A stretch of 64,000 bases of DNA from Streptomyces dangxiongensis (GCF_003675325.1 NZ_CP033073.1:2294001-2358000), one strand, 5' to 3'; counted from the stretch's first letter, positions 17,305 to 26,881 are shown. The notes: generated by a model not told the origin, from the letters alone. A program made the numbers and translations.

Positions 17305-19143
17305 ATGGACTCCCACACCTCGCAGCCCTCCCAGGCACCCCGGTCTTCTCACCCACCTCACACCTTCCAGGTCGACCTGCGTGGCCTGGTGGACCTGCTC
17401 TCCCATCACCTGTACTCCGGTCCGAAGGTCTACTTGCGCGAGCTGCTCCAGAACGCCGTGGACGCCATCACCGCCCGGCGGGCCGCGGAACCGGACGCCC
17501 CGGCGCGGGTCCGGCTGTACGCGGCGGACGGCGCGCTGCGGGTGGAGGACAGCGGCGTGGGGCTCACCGAGTCGGACGTGCACAGCCTGCTGGCGACCAT
17601 CGGCCGCAGCTCCAAACGGGGCGAGGGCCTCCAGGAGGTCCGGTCGGAGTTCCTCGGCCAGTTCGGCATCGGTCTGCTGGCCTGCTTCCTGGTCGCCGAC
17701 CGGATCCGGGTGGTCAGCCGCAGCGCCCGCACGCCGCAGGCGCCGCCGGTGGAGTGGACGGCGAGCGACGACGGCTCGTACACCGTGCGCACCCTGCCCG
17801 GGGCCGAGCGGCCCGAGCCGGGCACGACCGTGTACCTGACGGCGCGGGCCGGGGCGGCCGAGTGGCTGGCGCCCGAGCGGGTCCGCGCCCTGGCCCGGGA
17901 CTTCGGCGCGCTGCTGCCGTACGACGTCCGGGTCGGCGACGAGCCGGTCACGGAGCTGCCCGCACCCTGGGACCGCGGCTACCGGAGTCCCGCCGGCCGC
18001 AGGGCGGCGCTGGCCCGGCACTGCCGCGAGCTGTTCGGTTTCACCCCGCTGGACTCGATCGACCTGGACGTGCCGCTGGCCGGGATCCGCGGGGTGGCGT
18101 ACGTGCTGCCGGCCGCGGTCAGCCCGGCCCAGCGGGCGACGCACCGCGTGCACCTGAAGGGGATGCTGCTCACCGAGCGTGCCGAACAGCTTCTGCCGGA
18201 CTGGGCGTTCTTCGTGCGCTGTGTGCTGGACACCGACAGCCTGCGGCCCACCGCCTCGCGCGAGTCGCTGTACGAGGACGAGACCCTCGCCGCCGTGCGC
18301 GAGGCGCTCGGTGAGCGGATCCGGTCCTGGCTGACCGGGCTCGCCGCCGGTGATCCGGAGCGGCTGGCGGCGTTCCTGGCCGTGCACCACCTGGGCGTGA
18401 AGTCCCTGGCCCGGCACGACCGGGACATGCTGCGCACGATGCTGCCGTGGCTGCCGTTCGAGACGACCGACGGGCAGCTTTCCCTGGCGGAGTTCGCGCG
18501 ACGGCACCCGGTGGTGCACCTCACGCGGACGGTGGAGGAGTTCCGGCAGGTCGCGCCGATCGCCTCGGCGCAGGGCATCGGGGTCGTCAACGGCGGCTAC
18601 ACCTACGACGGTGAGCTGGTGCGGGCGTTGCCGCTGGTGCTGCCGGGGGCGGTGGTCGCCGAACTGGACGCGGAGACCGTGACCGCGCACCTGGACGCGG
18701 TCGACCCGGGTGAGGAGCTGGCGCTGTCCGGGTTCCTGGCCGCCGCGCGGGCCACGCTGGACCCGCTGGGCTGTGACGTCGTACTGAGGTCGTTCCATCC
18801 GCTGTCCGTGCCCGCGCTGCACCTGGACGACCGGGACGCCCGGCACGAGCAGGCCCGCGCGGCGGCCGAGGACCGGGCCGACGACCTGTGGGCGGGCATC
18901 CTGGGCTCGCTGCGCGGCAGCGCCCCGCGCGCGCGTCTGGTGCTCAACCATCTCAACCCGCTGGTCCGGCGGATCGCCGCGCTCGGGGACCGGGAACTGA
19001 TCGGCACCGCGACCGAGTCGCTGTACGGGCAGGCGCTGCTGATGGCGCAGCGTCCGCTGCGGCCGGCGGACTCGGCGCTGCTCAACCGGGCGTTCATCGG
19101 GCTGCTCGCGTGGGCGACCCATGGGGAGGGTGACGGACGATGA
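17305..19143 (+). CDS. HSP90-like (HtpG-type) GHKL ATPase
   Basis: 612 residues. The N-terminal GHKL ATPase has the Hsp90 motifs: YLRELLQNAVDAI (N-box with Glu and Asn), VEDSGVGLT (G1), LATIGRSSK, and GQFGIGLLACFLVADRI (G2). The middle domain contains RVHLKGMLLTERAEQLLPDW and a catalytic-loop-like DSLRPTASRESLYED. The C-terminus has LNHLNPLVRRIAAL, recalling the Hsp90 LNP motif, but is much diverged from classical HtpG. Its stop overlaps the start of the TPR gene by ATGA, so the two are coupled. From memory, S. coelicolor has recG followed directly by the DAK-like gene and rpmB, so this pair appears inserted. A chaperone role for its TPR partner or its clients is inference. Confidence 0.8.
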   Translation: MDSHTSQPSQAPRSSHPPHTFQVDLRGLVDLLSHHLYSGPKVYLRELLQNAVDAITARRAAEPDAPARVRLYAADGALRVEDSGVGLTESDVHSLLATIGRSSKRGEGLQEVRSEFLGQFGIGLLACFLVADRIRVVSRSARTPQAPPVEWTASDDGSYTVRTLPGAERPEPGTTVYLTARAGAAEWLAPERVRALARDFGALLPYDVRVGDEPVTELPAPWDRGYRSPAGRRAALARHCRELFGFTPLDSIDLDVPLAGIRGVAYVLPAAVSPAQRATHRVHLKGMLLTERAEQLLPDWAFFVRCVLDTDSLRPTASRESLYEDETLAAVREALGERIRSWLTGLAAGDPERLAAFLAVHHLGVKSLARHDRDMLRTMLPWLPFETTDGQLSLAEFARRHPVVHLTRTVEEFRQVAPIASAQGIGVVNGGYTYDGELVRALPLVLPGAVVAELDAETVTAHLDAVDPGEELALSGFLAAARATLDPLGCDVVLRSFHPLSVPALHLDDRDARHEQARAAAEDRADDLWAGILGSLRGSAPRARLVLNHLNPLVRRIAALGDRELIGTATESLYGQALLMAQRPLRPADSALLNRAFIGLLAWATHGEGDGR

Positions 19144-22100
19144 GCGGTGTCACGGATCTCGACGCGCTGCGCCGGGCGCTGGCGGAGAACTCCGGGCAGC
19201 CGGAGGGACCGGCCCGCAACGCGCGCGCGGAGCGGCTGCTCGCCGAGGCCGAGCGGCTGGACGTCCCGCTCGCCGTGATCGAGGCGCTCGGGCACCTGTT
19301 GAGGGTCTACCACTACAGCTCCGAGAAGGACCGGATGTTCGTCCCGTTCGCGCGGCTGCTGCGCATGTGGGACGAGCGGCCCGGGGACTTCGACGAGGAC
19401 GAGACGCACTCGCTGCACTGGTTCTTCAAGTGGATGTCGGCGGGCATGCTGGACCAGCCGCACATCCCGCTCGCCTCGGTCGAGAAGTGGCTCGGCGAGA
19501 TGGAGCACCGCTACCGGCTCGCCGGGCACTCCGAGCGGGCCGTGCGCAGCGCCGAGTTCAGCGTGGCCGCGCACGTCGGGGACCTCGCGCGCGCGGAGCG
19601 GGCGTACGCCGCGTGGCTGGCCGCCGACCGGGACGGGATGGCCGACTGCCACGCCTGCGAGCTGCACGGGCAGGGTGCCTGGCAGGTGCGGTGCGGCCGG
19701 GACGCGCGGGCGCTGGAGCTGTGGCGGCCGGTGCTGGACGGCGAGTTCTCCTGTGCGCACGAACCGCACACCGTGCTCGCCGCCTCGCTGGCCCCGCTGT
19801 TGCGTCTCGGGCGCGTCGAGGAGGCCCGCGCGCACCATCTGCGCGGCTTCCGGCTGGTGCGGTCCATGGAGAGCATGCGCGTTGCGTACGCCGACCACGT
19901 GGAGTTCTGCGCGCTGACCGGCAACGAGGCCCGCGGTCTGGAGCTGCTGGCCGAGCGGCCGGCGTACTTCACGGACACCGGGCATCCGCGCAGCCGGCTG
20001 GACTTCCTGGCCGTGGTGACGGTGCTGATGGACCGGCTGACCGGGCTGGGGCTCGGCGAGCGGCAGGTGCCGGGGCCGGCCGGGCGGACGTGGACCGCGC
20101 GGGAACTCGCGGGGCACGCGCGCGTGGAGGCGACGGAGCTGGCCGGCCGGTTCGACCGGCGCAACGGCACCTCGTCCGTCGGTGACCGGATCCGCGCGCG
20201 GATGGCGCAGCGTCCGCTGGTGGAGCGGCTGCCGCTGGGGGTACGTGCGGCGCGGACCGCGACGGCGCCGGTGACCGCCCCTCCCCCGCTTCCCGGAGAG
20301 AGCACGCGGGAGACCACGCGGGAGTCCGAGCAGGAGATCACAGGGGAGACCGCCGAAGAGACCGACGAGCAGACCGCCGCAGCCGGGCTGCCCGTGCTGC
20401 TCGCCGAGGCGCGGCGGCTGTCGGACACCCTGCGGCCGCACGCCCTCCAGGCGTGGGCGGCGGTGGCACGGGCCGCGGGGGACGGCGCCGCGCTGGGACC
20501 GCGCGACCGCGCGGAGATCGCCGACCACGAGGCGATGGGCCTCGGCGCCGAGGGGACCGCCCTGTTCGAGCAGGCGGCGGAGCTGTACGCCGAGGCGGGC
20601 GACCCCGGCGAGGCGCTGGCGGCACGCGCGCGGGGGGCGTACGTCCGCGCGCTGGCGGGCGAGGTGGACGCGGCCCTGGCCACGGTCACGGGCCTGTACG
20701 ACGAGGTGCTCGCGCTGTACGCCGACGAGGGCACCGGCGTACGGCAGACCGCGTCCGTGGTGATGAGCCGGGCGCGGATCCTGATGCGGCGGGTGCACGA
20801 GAGCGCCGGCCGGGGTGGCGCGGACACCGGCGAGGACGTCGTCGCGGACGCCGAGGCGGCGGCGGGGGAGGTCCTGGCGCTCGTCGAGGGGCACGGCGGC
20901 GACGACGTGCGGCCGGCCGCGCGGGCCGCCGAGGCGCGGGCGATGCTCGCCGAACTGGCCGGCTTCCGCGGGGACGCCGGGCGGTCGGCGGAGCTGTTCC
21001 GGCGGGCCGCCGGCGCGTACGTGGCCGCCGGGCTCCCGTGGTTCGCGGTGGAGTACGAGGTGCAGGTCGCCGCGCTGGCCCACCAGGCCGGTGACCTGGC
21101 CGGGGCCGAACGTGCGCTGCGGGCGGCCCTGGAGCACGGCGGGCCGTACGTGGAGCCGGTCGGACGGGCCCAGCTTCACCTCCAGCTCGCCGAGGTGCTC
21201 GGCGGCCGGGACGCGGCCGGTGAGGCGGCCGAGCACGCCCTGGAGGCCGCGCACTGGGCCGACGAGGCCGGCGAGAGCGGCACGCTGGGCGCCTGGGCGC
21301 GGCAGCAACTGGGCGGCTTCCTGCTGCGCGAGGCCCGGTACGCGGAGGCCGCCGAGGTGCTGGAGTCCGCGCTGGCCGATCTCAGCACCGAGACGCACGG
21401 CGACGGGGCGGTCGTCCAGACCCGGTGGTGGCTCGGGGACTGCCTGGGTGAGCTGGGCGAGCACCGGGCCGCGGCCGAACACCGGCTGAAGGCCGCCGAC
21501 ATCGCCCGGCACTGGCCCGAGCAGCAGGACCACGCCACGCTCGCCCACCTCGCCGCCGAGTCGCTGGGCCACGCCGGCCTGGCGGACGAGGCGGACCGGG
21601 CCTACGTGCGCGCGGGCGACCTGTGGCGGGCGCTCGGCAACGCGCCGTTCCTGGTCCGCGCGCTGCGGGCCCGCGCCTGGCTGGCGCTGCGCGGCGAGTC
21701 CGGTGCGCGGGGCGCCCGCGCGCTGATGGCGCAGGCGGTGCGGGAGTGCGAGAGGGCGCTGGCGGCTGCGGGCCCGCCGGAACGGGCGGAACTGATCGAC
21801 GAACTCGGCGGGACGCACCGGCAGTTCGCGGAGCTGCTGGCCGGCTCGGCGTCCGAGGAGGCCGAGGATCCGGCGATCCGGGCGGCCTTCGAGGCGGCGC
21901 TGGAGCAGATGACCCGGGCCGCGGCGGTGTTCGGCGCGCTCGGCGCGGCCGGGCTGCACAGCCGTACCGGCGCGGAACTGGGCGCGGGCTGGCTGGAGGC
22001 GGACCTCAACCGTCCGGCGCGGGCGGCGGCACACGCGCGTGCCGTGCTCGCGGCGTACGAGGGCGCCGACGACGCCGACGAGACCGTCCGGGCACGGCGG

Positions 22101-22184
22101 GCCGAGGCGGCTCAGATGCTGGAGGCGGCCCGGGACGAGGGGGGCGAGGAGCGGACGAACGCACCGGCCGGACCGCGGGACTGA
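19140..22184 (+). CDS. Large TPR-repeat protein coupled to the HSP90-like gene
   Basis: 1014 residues, cytosolic, with no signal or membrane segment. It is almost entirely alpha-helical and Ala/Glu-rich, with tetratricopeptide-like helical pairs especially from about residue 460 onward (for example AADIARHWPEQQD, ADEADRAYVRAGDLWRALG). Residues about 375-415 are an acidic Glu/Thr-rich linker separating an N-terminal from a C-terminal helical half. An N-terminal cysteine set (ADCHACELHG) is visible. No enzyme motif was found. ATGA overlap with the HSP90-like gene implies equal production. Eukaryotic TPR proteins are classical Hsp90 co-chaperones, so a dedicated co-chaperone or scaffold is a reasonable inference only. 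Confidence 0.75.
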   Translation: MSGVTDLDALRRALAENSGQPEGPARNARAERLLAEAERLDVPLAVIEALGHLLRVYHYSSEKDRMFVPFARLLRMWDERPGDFDEDETHSLHWFFKWMSAGMLDQPHIPLASVEKWLGEMEHRYRLAGHSERAVRSAEFSVAAHVGDLARAERAYAAWLAADRDGMADCHACELHGQGAWQVRCGRDARALELWRPVLDGEFSCAHEPHTVLAASLAPLLRLGRVEEARAHHLRGFRLVRSMESMRVAYADHVEFCALTGNEARGLELLAERPAYFTDTGHPRSRLDFLAVVTVLMDRLTGLGLGERQVPGPAGRTWTARELAGHARVEATELAGRFDRRNGTSSVGDRIRARMAQRPLVERLPLGVRAARTATAPVTAPPPLPGESTRETTRESEQEITGETAEETDEQTAAAGLPVLLAEARRLSDTLRPHALQAWAAVARAAGDGAALGPRDRAEIADHEAMGLGAEGTALFEQAAELYAEAGDPGEALAARARGAYVRALAGEVDAALATVTGLYDEVLALYADEGTGVRQTASVVMSRARILMRRVHESAGRGGADTGEDVVADAEAAAGEVLALVEGHGGDDVRPAARAAEARAMLAELAGFRGDAGRSAELFRRAAGAYVAAGLPWFAVEYEVQVAALAHQAGDLAGAERALRAALEHGGPYVEPVGRAQLHLQLAEVLGGRDAAGEAAEHALEAAHWADEAGESGTLGAWARQQLGGFLLREARYAEAAEVLESALADLSTETHGDGAVVQTRWWLGDCLGELGEHRAAAEHRLKAADIARHWPEQQDHATLAHLAAESLGHAGLADEADRAYVRAGDLWRALGNAPFLVRALRARAWLALRGESGARGARALMAQAVRECERALAAAGPPERAELIDELGGTHRQFAELLAGSASEEAEDPAIRAAFEAALEQMTRAAAVFGALGAAGLHSRTGAELGAGWLEADLNRPARAAAHARAVLAAYEGADDADETVRARRAEAAQMLEAARDEGGEERTNAPAGPRD

Positions 22185-22259
22185 GTCACCCCGACCGAGT
22201 CACCCCACACGAACCGGACGAGACGCAGACGGACACACCGGCCGGGCCGCCGGGCTGGG

Positions 22260-24017
22260 TCACTCCACGCCGATGAGCAGCAGCGCGCCCTGCCGGCCGC
22301 CCCGGTACACCACCGTGTCCACGGCCAGGTAGGAGTCCCGTACCCGGGCCTCCAGGTGGGCGGCGACGGTCTCGGACGCATCGTCGCCGACGACCAGGGT
22401 GACCAGCTCGCCGCCGGCCTGGAGCATGCGGTCCAGGACGGTCCCGGCGGTGGCCGTGACGTCCGCGCCGATCACCGCCACGTCGCCGTCTATCAGGCCC
22501 AGCACGTCGCCGGCCTGGCAGATGCCGGCCGTCGTCCACGACCGGTGTTCGGCGACGACGACCTCGGCGTACCGGGTGGCGCCCGCCGCGGAGGTCATCT
22601 GGACCACGTCCTCGTCGAAGCGGCGCTCCGGCTCGTGCACCGCGAGCGCGGCGATGCCCTGGACCGCCGAGCGGGTCGGGATCAGGGCCACCCGGATGCC
22701 CTCGGTGCGGGCCTGTTCGGCCGCCGCGGCTGCCGTGTGGCGCAGCTCGGCGTCGTTGGGCAGCAGCACCACCTCGCGCGCGTGGGCCCGCCGCACCGCC
22801 TGCACCAGCTCGCCGCTGGCGGGCGGCTCCCCGGGGCGCGCGAGGACGGTGGTCGCGCCGGCCTCGGCGTACAGCCCGGCCAGTCCCTCGCCCGGTACGA
22901 CGGCGACGACGGCCCGCTGGGCGCGCTCACGCGGCGGGCGTCCGCCGCCGGTGTGCACGTCGCCGGCCCCGAAGTGGGTGATCCGGATCCGGTACGGCCG
23001 CCCGGCCTCCACGCCCGCCTCCACGGCGGCGCCCGCGTCGTCCACGTGCACATGGACGTTCCACAGCCCGTCGCCGCCGACCACCACCAGAGAGTCCCCG
23101 AGGGCGTCGAGCCGCGCGCGCAGCCGGGCCACGGCCGCGTCGCCGGCCTCCAGCAGGTAGATCACCTCGAACGCGGGCCCGGCCCCCGGCCCGCCGCCCT
23201 CCACCGCGTCGGCGCACAGCCCGGCCCCGGAGACACCGTCCGCTCGCGCGTGGGCACCGGCTCCGCCGCCTTCCGGGCCCGGGCACGGGTCAGTACCGGA
23301 ACCGGAACCGCCCTCCACGCGCGCGTGGGGGGTGACTTCGGGCCGCCTGGGGGTCTCTCGTACCGGCTCCCCGGTGCACGCCTCCACCAGCGCTCCCAGC
23401 AGCGCCACGAGGCCCCGCCCGCCCGCGTCGACGACGCCGGCCCGTGCCAGTACGGCAAGCTGGCCCGGAGTGGCCGCCAGGGCCGCCCGCGCGCCCTCGT
23501 AGGCGGCGCGCGCGACGCTCCCGCAGTCGCCCTCGGCACCCTCCGCGGCGTCGGCGGCGGCCGAGGCGACGGTCAGCACCGTGCCCTCCACGGGGTGCGC
23601 CACCGCCTGCCGGGCGGAGTCGGCGGCCCGGCGCAGGGCGAGCCGCAGCCCCGTGCCGTCGCCCTGGGACGCGTCGCCGCTCCCGGCGAGTACCTGCGCC
23701 ATGCCCCGCAGTAGCTGCGCGACGATCGTCCCGGAGTTGCCGCGGGCCCCGATGAGCGCCCCGTGGGCCATCGCGCGGACGGCGTCGGCCAGCGAGGGCT
23801 TCCCGGAGCCGGTCGCGTACCCGGCGAACACGGCCTCCACGGCCGTCGCCGCCGACTCCAGCGTCAGATACAGGTTGGTCCCGGTGTCGCCGTCGGCCAC
23901 CGGATAGACGTTGATCGCGTCGATCTCCTCGCGGGCCCGCCCGAGCGCGCGCAGCGCCAGGCCGCACCAGGTGCGCACCGCGGGAGCATCGAGGAACGTC
24001 TGCGGCACCTGCGCCAC
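22260..24017 (-). CDS. DAK/DhaL-domain protein, FakA-like fatty acid kinase
   Basis: 585 residues. The N-terminal DhaL (Dak phosphatase) nucleotide-binding domain has NVYPVADGDTGTNLYLTL (Mg-ADP-binding aspartates), GALIGARGNSGTIVAQLLRG and VEGTVLTVA. The C-terminal half resembles the FakA/YloV C-terminal domain (VPGEGLAGLYAEAGA, VVLLPNDAELRHTAAAAAEQ). FakA phosphorylates fatty acids held by DegV-type FakB proteins; the FakB partner is not in this window. A Gly/Pro-rich linker of roughly 65 residues between the halves is longer than usual. GTG 24017 is chosen because of GGGAGG five bases upstream. It is divergent from rpmB. Confidence 0.82.
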   Translation of the reverse strand: MAQVPQTFLDAPAVRTWCGLALRALGRAREEIDAINVYPVADGDTGTNLYLTLESAATAVEAVFAGYATGSGKPSLADAVRAMAHGALIGARGNSGTIVAQLLRGMAQVLAGSGDASQGDGTGLRLALRRAADSARQAVAHPVEGTVLTVASAAADAAEGAEGDCGSVARAAYEGARAALAATPGQLAVLARAGVVDAGGRGLVALLGALVEACTGEPVRETPRRPEVTPHARVEGGSGSGTDPCPGPEGGGAGAHARADGVSGAGLCADAVEGGGPGAGPAFEVIYLLEAGDAAVARLRARLDALGDSLVVVGGDGLWNVHVHVDDAGAAVEAGVEAGRPYRIRITHFGAGDVHTGGGRPPRERAQRAVVAVVPGEGLAGLYAEAGATTVLARPGEPPASGELVQAVRRAHAREVVLLPNDAELRHTAAAAAEQARTEGIRVALIPTRSAVQGIAALAVHEPERRFDEDVVQMTSAAGATRYAEVVVAEHRSWTTAGICQAGDVLGLIDGDVAVIGADVTATAGTVLDRMLQAGGELVTLVVGDDASETVAAHLEARVRDSYLAVDTVVYRGGRQGALLLIGVE

Positions 24018-24142
24018 CTGCGCCTCCCTGAGCTGGCTGGACGTGGAGGCAGCGTAGACCCCGCGGCGGCGGCCTCCGGCGGGAGGCCGGGAGCGGGGCC
24101 CTGAGCTGTCATGGTAGTTTCGCTGTACGGACGCAGTCGTTG

Positions 24143-24148
24143 TATGCT
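24143..24148 (+). promoter_or_regulatory. -10-like box for rpmB
   Basis: TATGCT, 126 bp upstream of the rpmB start. The -35 region is weak. The predicted leader of about 120 bases contains the hairpins at 24159-24173 and 24220-24239. Confidence 0.35.
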
Positions 24149-24219
24149 GCTCCGGTTGCCCGATCCGATCGGGCCATTCCCCCTGGCACCGCCACTCAGA
24201 TCTAAGGTCGTACGATCTC

Positions 24220-24239
24220 GATCCCGGCATGCCGGGATC
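24220..24239 (+). promoter_or_regulatory. Perfect palindrome/hairpin in the rpmB leader
   Basis: GATCCCGGCATGCCGGGATC is a perfect 20-bp dyad 35 bases before the rpmB start codon. As RNA it forms an 8-bp stem with a CATG loop. A second dyad, CCCGAT-CCG-ATCGGG (24159-24173), lies upstream. Either could be an autoregulatory leader element of a ribosomal protein gene or a DNA operator. Confidence 0.4.
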
Positions 24240-24274
24240 AACCGTAAGTGCATCTGAAGTCTTTGGAGTGACCC

Positions 24275-24460
24275 GTGGCTGCCAACTGCGACGTCTGCGG
24301 CAAGGGCCCGGGCTTCGGCAACAACATCTCGCATTCTCACCGCCGTACGCCCCGTCGCTGGAACCCGAACATCCAGCGCGTGCGTACTGTGGTCGGCGGG
24401 ACGCCGAAGCGCGTGAACGCTTGCACCTCGTGCATCAAGGCCGGCAAGGTCTCGCGCTGA
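24275..24460 (+). CDS. rpmB: 50S ribosomal protein L28
   Basis: 61 residues, typical L28. [17 protein letters not shown] carries one CxxC and [12 protein letters not shown] the other, so this is the zinc-binding form. The core [14 protein letters not shown] is diagnostic. The GTG start at 24275 has TTGGAGTG upstream. It is a monocistronic gene with its own leader and a strong terminator. It is divergent from the FakA-like gene, as in other streptomycetes. Confidence 0.97.
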   Translation: MAANCDVCGKGPGFGNNISHSHRRTPRRWNPNIQRVRTVVGGTPKRVNACTSCIKAGKVSR

Positions 24461-24504
24461 CGCTACAGCCTGAGCGCGCGGCCACTGCCTGGTTCGTGCA
24501 CTGA

Positions 24505-24535
24505 GCCGGTCCACCTCCGGGTGGGCCGGCTTTTT
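24505..24535 (+). terminator. Rho-independent terminator of rpmB
   Basis: An 11-bp stem (24505-24515 with 24520-24530, one G-T pair) with a four-base loop followed by TTTTT (24531-24535). One of the two classical terminators with a T run in the window. Confidence 0.85.
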
Positions 24536-24542
24536 GCCGTCT

Positions 24543-24570
24543 CCGCGGGCCGGTGCGCCGCCGCCCGCGG
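24543..24570 (-). terminator. Hairpin terminator of thiD
   Basis: CCGCGGGC (24543-24550) and GCCCGCGG (24563-24570), 23 bp beyond the thiD stop on the minus strand. Confidence 0.5.
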
Positions 24571-24593
24571 GGGACGGTGCCGCCCGCCCGGTC

Positions 24594-25394
24594 TCAGGTA
24601 GTTGCCCGCCCGAGGGCCCACCCGTGGTCCACGGGCCCGATCCCGGCGCCGAGGGCGAACCCGGCGGCGATCGCCCCGGTGACGTACTCCTTGGCCGCCG
24701 TGACCGCCTCCGGCACGGACCGCCCCTTCGCCAGGCCGCACGCGATCGCGGAGGCGAGGGTGCAGCCGGTGCCGTGGGTGTGCCGGTTGTCGAGGCGCGG
24801 TGCCCGCAGCACGTGTTCGGCACAGCCGTCGGTCAGCAGGTCCACCGCCTGGTCCGCGTCCGTCAGATGGCCGCCCTTGATCAGCACCCACCGGGGGCCG
24901 TACTCCAGTACGGCCGCCGCCGCCCGCCGCAGGTCGGCCTCCGACCGGACCCGCACGCCGGTGAGCTGCGTCACCTCGTCCAGGTTCGGGGTGGCCACGG
25001 TCGCCGCCGGCAGCAGCTTCGTCCGGACGGCGTCCAGCGCGGACGCGGCCAGCAGCGGGTCGCCGTGCTTGGAGACGCCGACCGGGTCCACCACGGCCGG
25101 CGCGTCCGTACCGGTGATCAACTCGGCGACCGCCTCGACCAGTTCCGCCGAGGACAGCATGCCGGTCTTGACGGCCTGGACGCCGATGTCGTCCACGACA
25201 CTGCGGTACTGGGCCCGTACCGCCGCCACGGGCAGCTCCCAGGCGCCCTGCACGCCCAGGGAGTTCTGCGCGGTCACCGCGGTGAGCACGCTCATCCCGT
25301 GCACGCCGAGCGCCAGCATCGTCTTCAGGTCGGCCTGGATGCCCGCACCGCCGCCGGAGTCCGACCCCGCCACCGTCAGAACGCGGGGGATCAT
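24594..25394 (-). CDS. thiD: Hydroxymethylpyrimidine/phosphomethylpyrimidine kinase
   Basis: 266 residues, ribokinase-like fold. It phosphorylates HMP and HMP-phosphate to HMP-PP for thiamine synthesis. Signatures are [17 protein letters not shown] at the N-terminus, [17 protein letters not shown], and the active-site [17 protein letters not shown] with the anion-hole GTGC. Its ATG overlaps the thiL stop codon (ATGA), so the two are translationally coupled in a thiL-thiD operon. I see no TPP riboswitch upstream of the operon. Confidence 0.95.
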   Translation of the reverse strand: MIPRVLTVAGSDSGGGAGIQADLKTMLALGVHGMSVLTAVTAQNSLGVQGAWELPVAAVRAQYRSVVDDIGVQAVKTGMLSSAELVEAVAELITGTDAPAVVDPVGVSKHGDPLLAASALDAVRTKLLPAATVATPNLDEVTQLTGVRVRSEADLRRAAAAVLEYGPRWVLIKGGHLTDADQAVDLLTDGCAEHVLRAPRLDNRHTHGTGCTLASAIACGLAKGRSVPEAVTAAKEYVTGAIAAGFALGAGIGPVDHGWALGRATT

Positions 25395-26356
25395 GACTCG
25401 ATGTCCCCGAAGTGGTCCCAGCCGCCCTTGCTGGTCCAGGGCGCCCCGTCGACGGTCACCTGGGGCAGCGCGGACGGGTTGAGGACCTCGCCGATGACCT
25501 TCCAGCGGGCCGGGAGCTTGGTGTCCGCCGGGAAGGTCGCCACGATCGCGTGATCCTCTCCCCCGCTCAGCACCCACTGGAGCGGGTCGACACCGACGGC
25601 CTGCCCGATGTCGTTCATCTGCGTCGGGATGTCGATGGCGCCGGACCGGATGTCGATCCGGACCTTGCTGGCCTCGGCGATGTGCCCGAGGTCGGCGATC
25701 AGGCCGTCGCTGACGTCGCACATCGCGGTGGCGCCGAGCGCGGCGGCGGCCGGGCCCGCGTGGTACGGCGGCTCCGGGCGCCGGTGGGCCTCCACGAAGG
25801 CGCGCGGCGAGCGGAAGCCGCGGGAGAGCACCGCGTAGCCGGCCGCGGACCAGCCCAGCCAGCCCGTGACGGCCACGAGGTCGCCGGGCTGGGCACCCGC
25901 GCGCGTGACCGGCTCGTGGTTGCGCAGATCACCGAGCGCGGTGATCGCCACCGTGATCGTGTCGCCGCGTACGACGTCCCCGCCGACCACGGCGGCACCC
26001 GCGACCTGGCACTCGTCGCGCAGGCCGTCCATCAGCTCGCTGGGCCAGGCGACCGGCAGTTCGGCCGGGACGACCAGGCCGAGGAGCAGCGCGGTCGGTA
26101 CGGCGCCCATCGCGGCGATGTCCGCGAGGTTCTGCGCGGCGGCCTTGCGGCCGACGTCGTAGGCCGTGGACCAGTCGCGGCGGAAGTGCCGCCCCTCCAG
26201 CAGGATGTCGGTGCTCGCCACGACCCGGCGGTCGGGTGCGGCGACCACCGCGGCGTCGTCGCCGGGGCCGACCCGGACCGCCGGAGTGGTGGTGAGACGG
26301 GAGGTGAGCTCCCTGATGAGCCCGAACTCCCCGAGCTCACCAACAGTGCCCTTCAT
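25391..26356 (-). CDS. thiL: Thiamine-monophosphate kinase
   Basis: 321 residues, AIR synthase-like fold. It phosphorylates thiamine monophosphate to the active cofactor thiamine diphosphate. Motifs seen are [22 protein letters not shown] (Mg/ATP-binding aspartates), [52 protein letters not shown] and [13 protein letters not shown]. The ATG at 26356 is supported by the family N-terminus and AAGGGAC upstream. It heads the thiLD operon and is divergent from the Lrp/RAM gene. Confidence 0.95.
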   Translation of the reverse strand: MKGTVGELGEFGLIRELTSRLTTTPAVRVGPGDDAAVVAAPDRRVVASTDILLEGRHFRRDWSTAYDVGRKAAAQNLADIAAMGAVPTALLLGLVVPAELPVAWPSELMDGLRDECQVAGAAVVGGDVVRGDTITVAITALGDLRNHEPVTRAGAQPGDLVAVTGWLGWSAAGYAVLSRGFRSPRAFVEAHRRPEPPYHAGPAAAALGATAMCDVSDGLIADLGHIAEASKVRIDIRSGAIDIPTQMNDIGQAVGVDPLQWVLSGGEDHAIVATFPADTKLPARWKVIGEVLNPSALPQVTVDGAPWTSKGGWDHFGDIES

Positions 26357-26627
26357 GTCCCTTGCTCCCCTTCTCTCCCTTGCCGTGCCCGGTCGCGCGT
26401 CATCAGTGTCCCCGATACGGTCGAGGTGACCGCCGTCGCGGTCGGCACGGCCGCCCGGAACGGCCGTGGTGACCGTCGGTCCGCGGTCCGGGTGACCGTC
26501 AACGTCCGCCGTGCCTGCACCCTGGCGCGCAAGCCCGGTTCCCGCGGGTCTCCCCGCGGGGAGCGGCAACGCGATACCGTGGCGTTCCTTTTCCCCACAT
26601 GATCCTCGTGGCCGCCCTGGAGGTTCC

Positions 26628-26861
26628 GTGGTACAGGCGTACATCCTGATCCAGACGGAGGTCGGCAAGGCGTCGACCGTCGCCGAGACGATCAGCAAGA
26701 TCCCCGGAGTGATCCAGGCCGAGGACGTGACAGGACCGTACGACGTCATCGTGCGCGCCCGGTCCGAGACGGTCGACGACCTCGGCCGCATGGTGGTCGC
26801 GAAGATCCAGCAGGTGGACGGCATCACGCGCACCCTGACCTGTCCGGTCGTGCATCTGTAG
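26628..26861 (+). CDS. Stand-alone RAM-domain (Lrp/AsnC-type effector) protein
   Basis: 77 residues that make up only the effector-binding RAM domain of Lrp/AsnC regulators (VQAYILIQTEVGKA, GVIQAEDVTGPYDVIVRA, QQVDGITRTLTCPV); no helix-turn-helix is present. Such stand-alone RAM proteins form oligomers that bind amino acids and may modulate full Lrp proteins. GTG 26628 follows GGAGGTTCC, a strong ribosome binding site. It sits between thiL and the DUF3515 gene as in other Streptomyces. Confidence 0.88.
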   Translation: MVQAYILIQTEVGKASTVAETISKIPGVIQAEDVTGPYDVIVRARSETVDDLGRMVVAKIQQVDGITRTLTCPVVHL

Positions 26862-26869
26862 CCCCCGTC

Positions 26870-26875
26870 TACGCT
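26870..26875 (+). promoter_or_regulatory. -10-like box of the leaderless DUF3515 gene
   Basis: TACGCT followed by six bases and the GTG at 26882. No ribosome binding site is visible, so a leaderless transcript is likely. Confidence 0.4.
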
Positions 26876-26881
26876 TGGCCG

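Noticed and set aside
18603..22034. Minus-strand frame of 1143 codons opposite the TPR gene
   Set aside because: Its composition (Arg/Gly/Pro/His/Gln) is that of antisense DNA in a high-GC genome; the plus-strand gene has clean helical repeats and a coupled start.
26357..26627. TPP riboswitch before thiL
   Set aside because: I could not find the conserved CUGAGA and ACCUG core sequences in the region.
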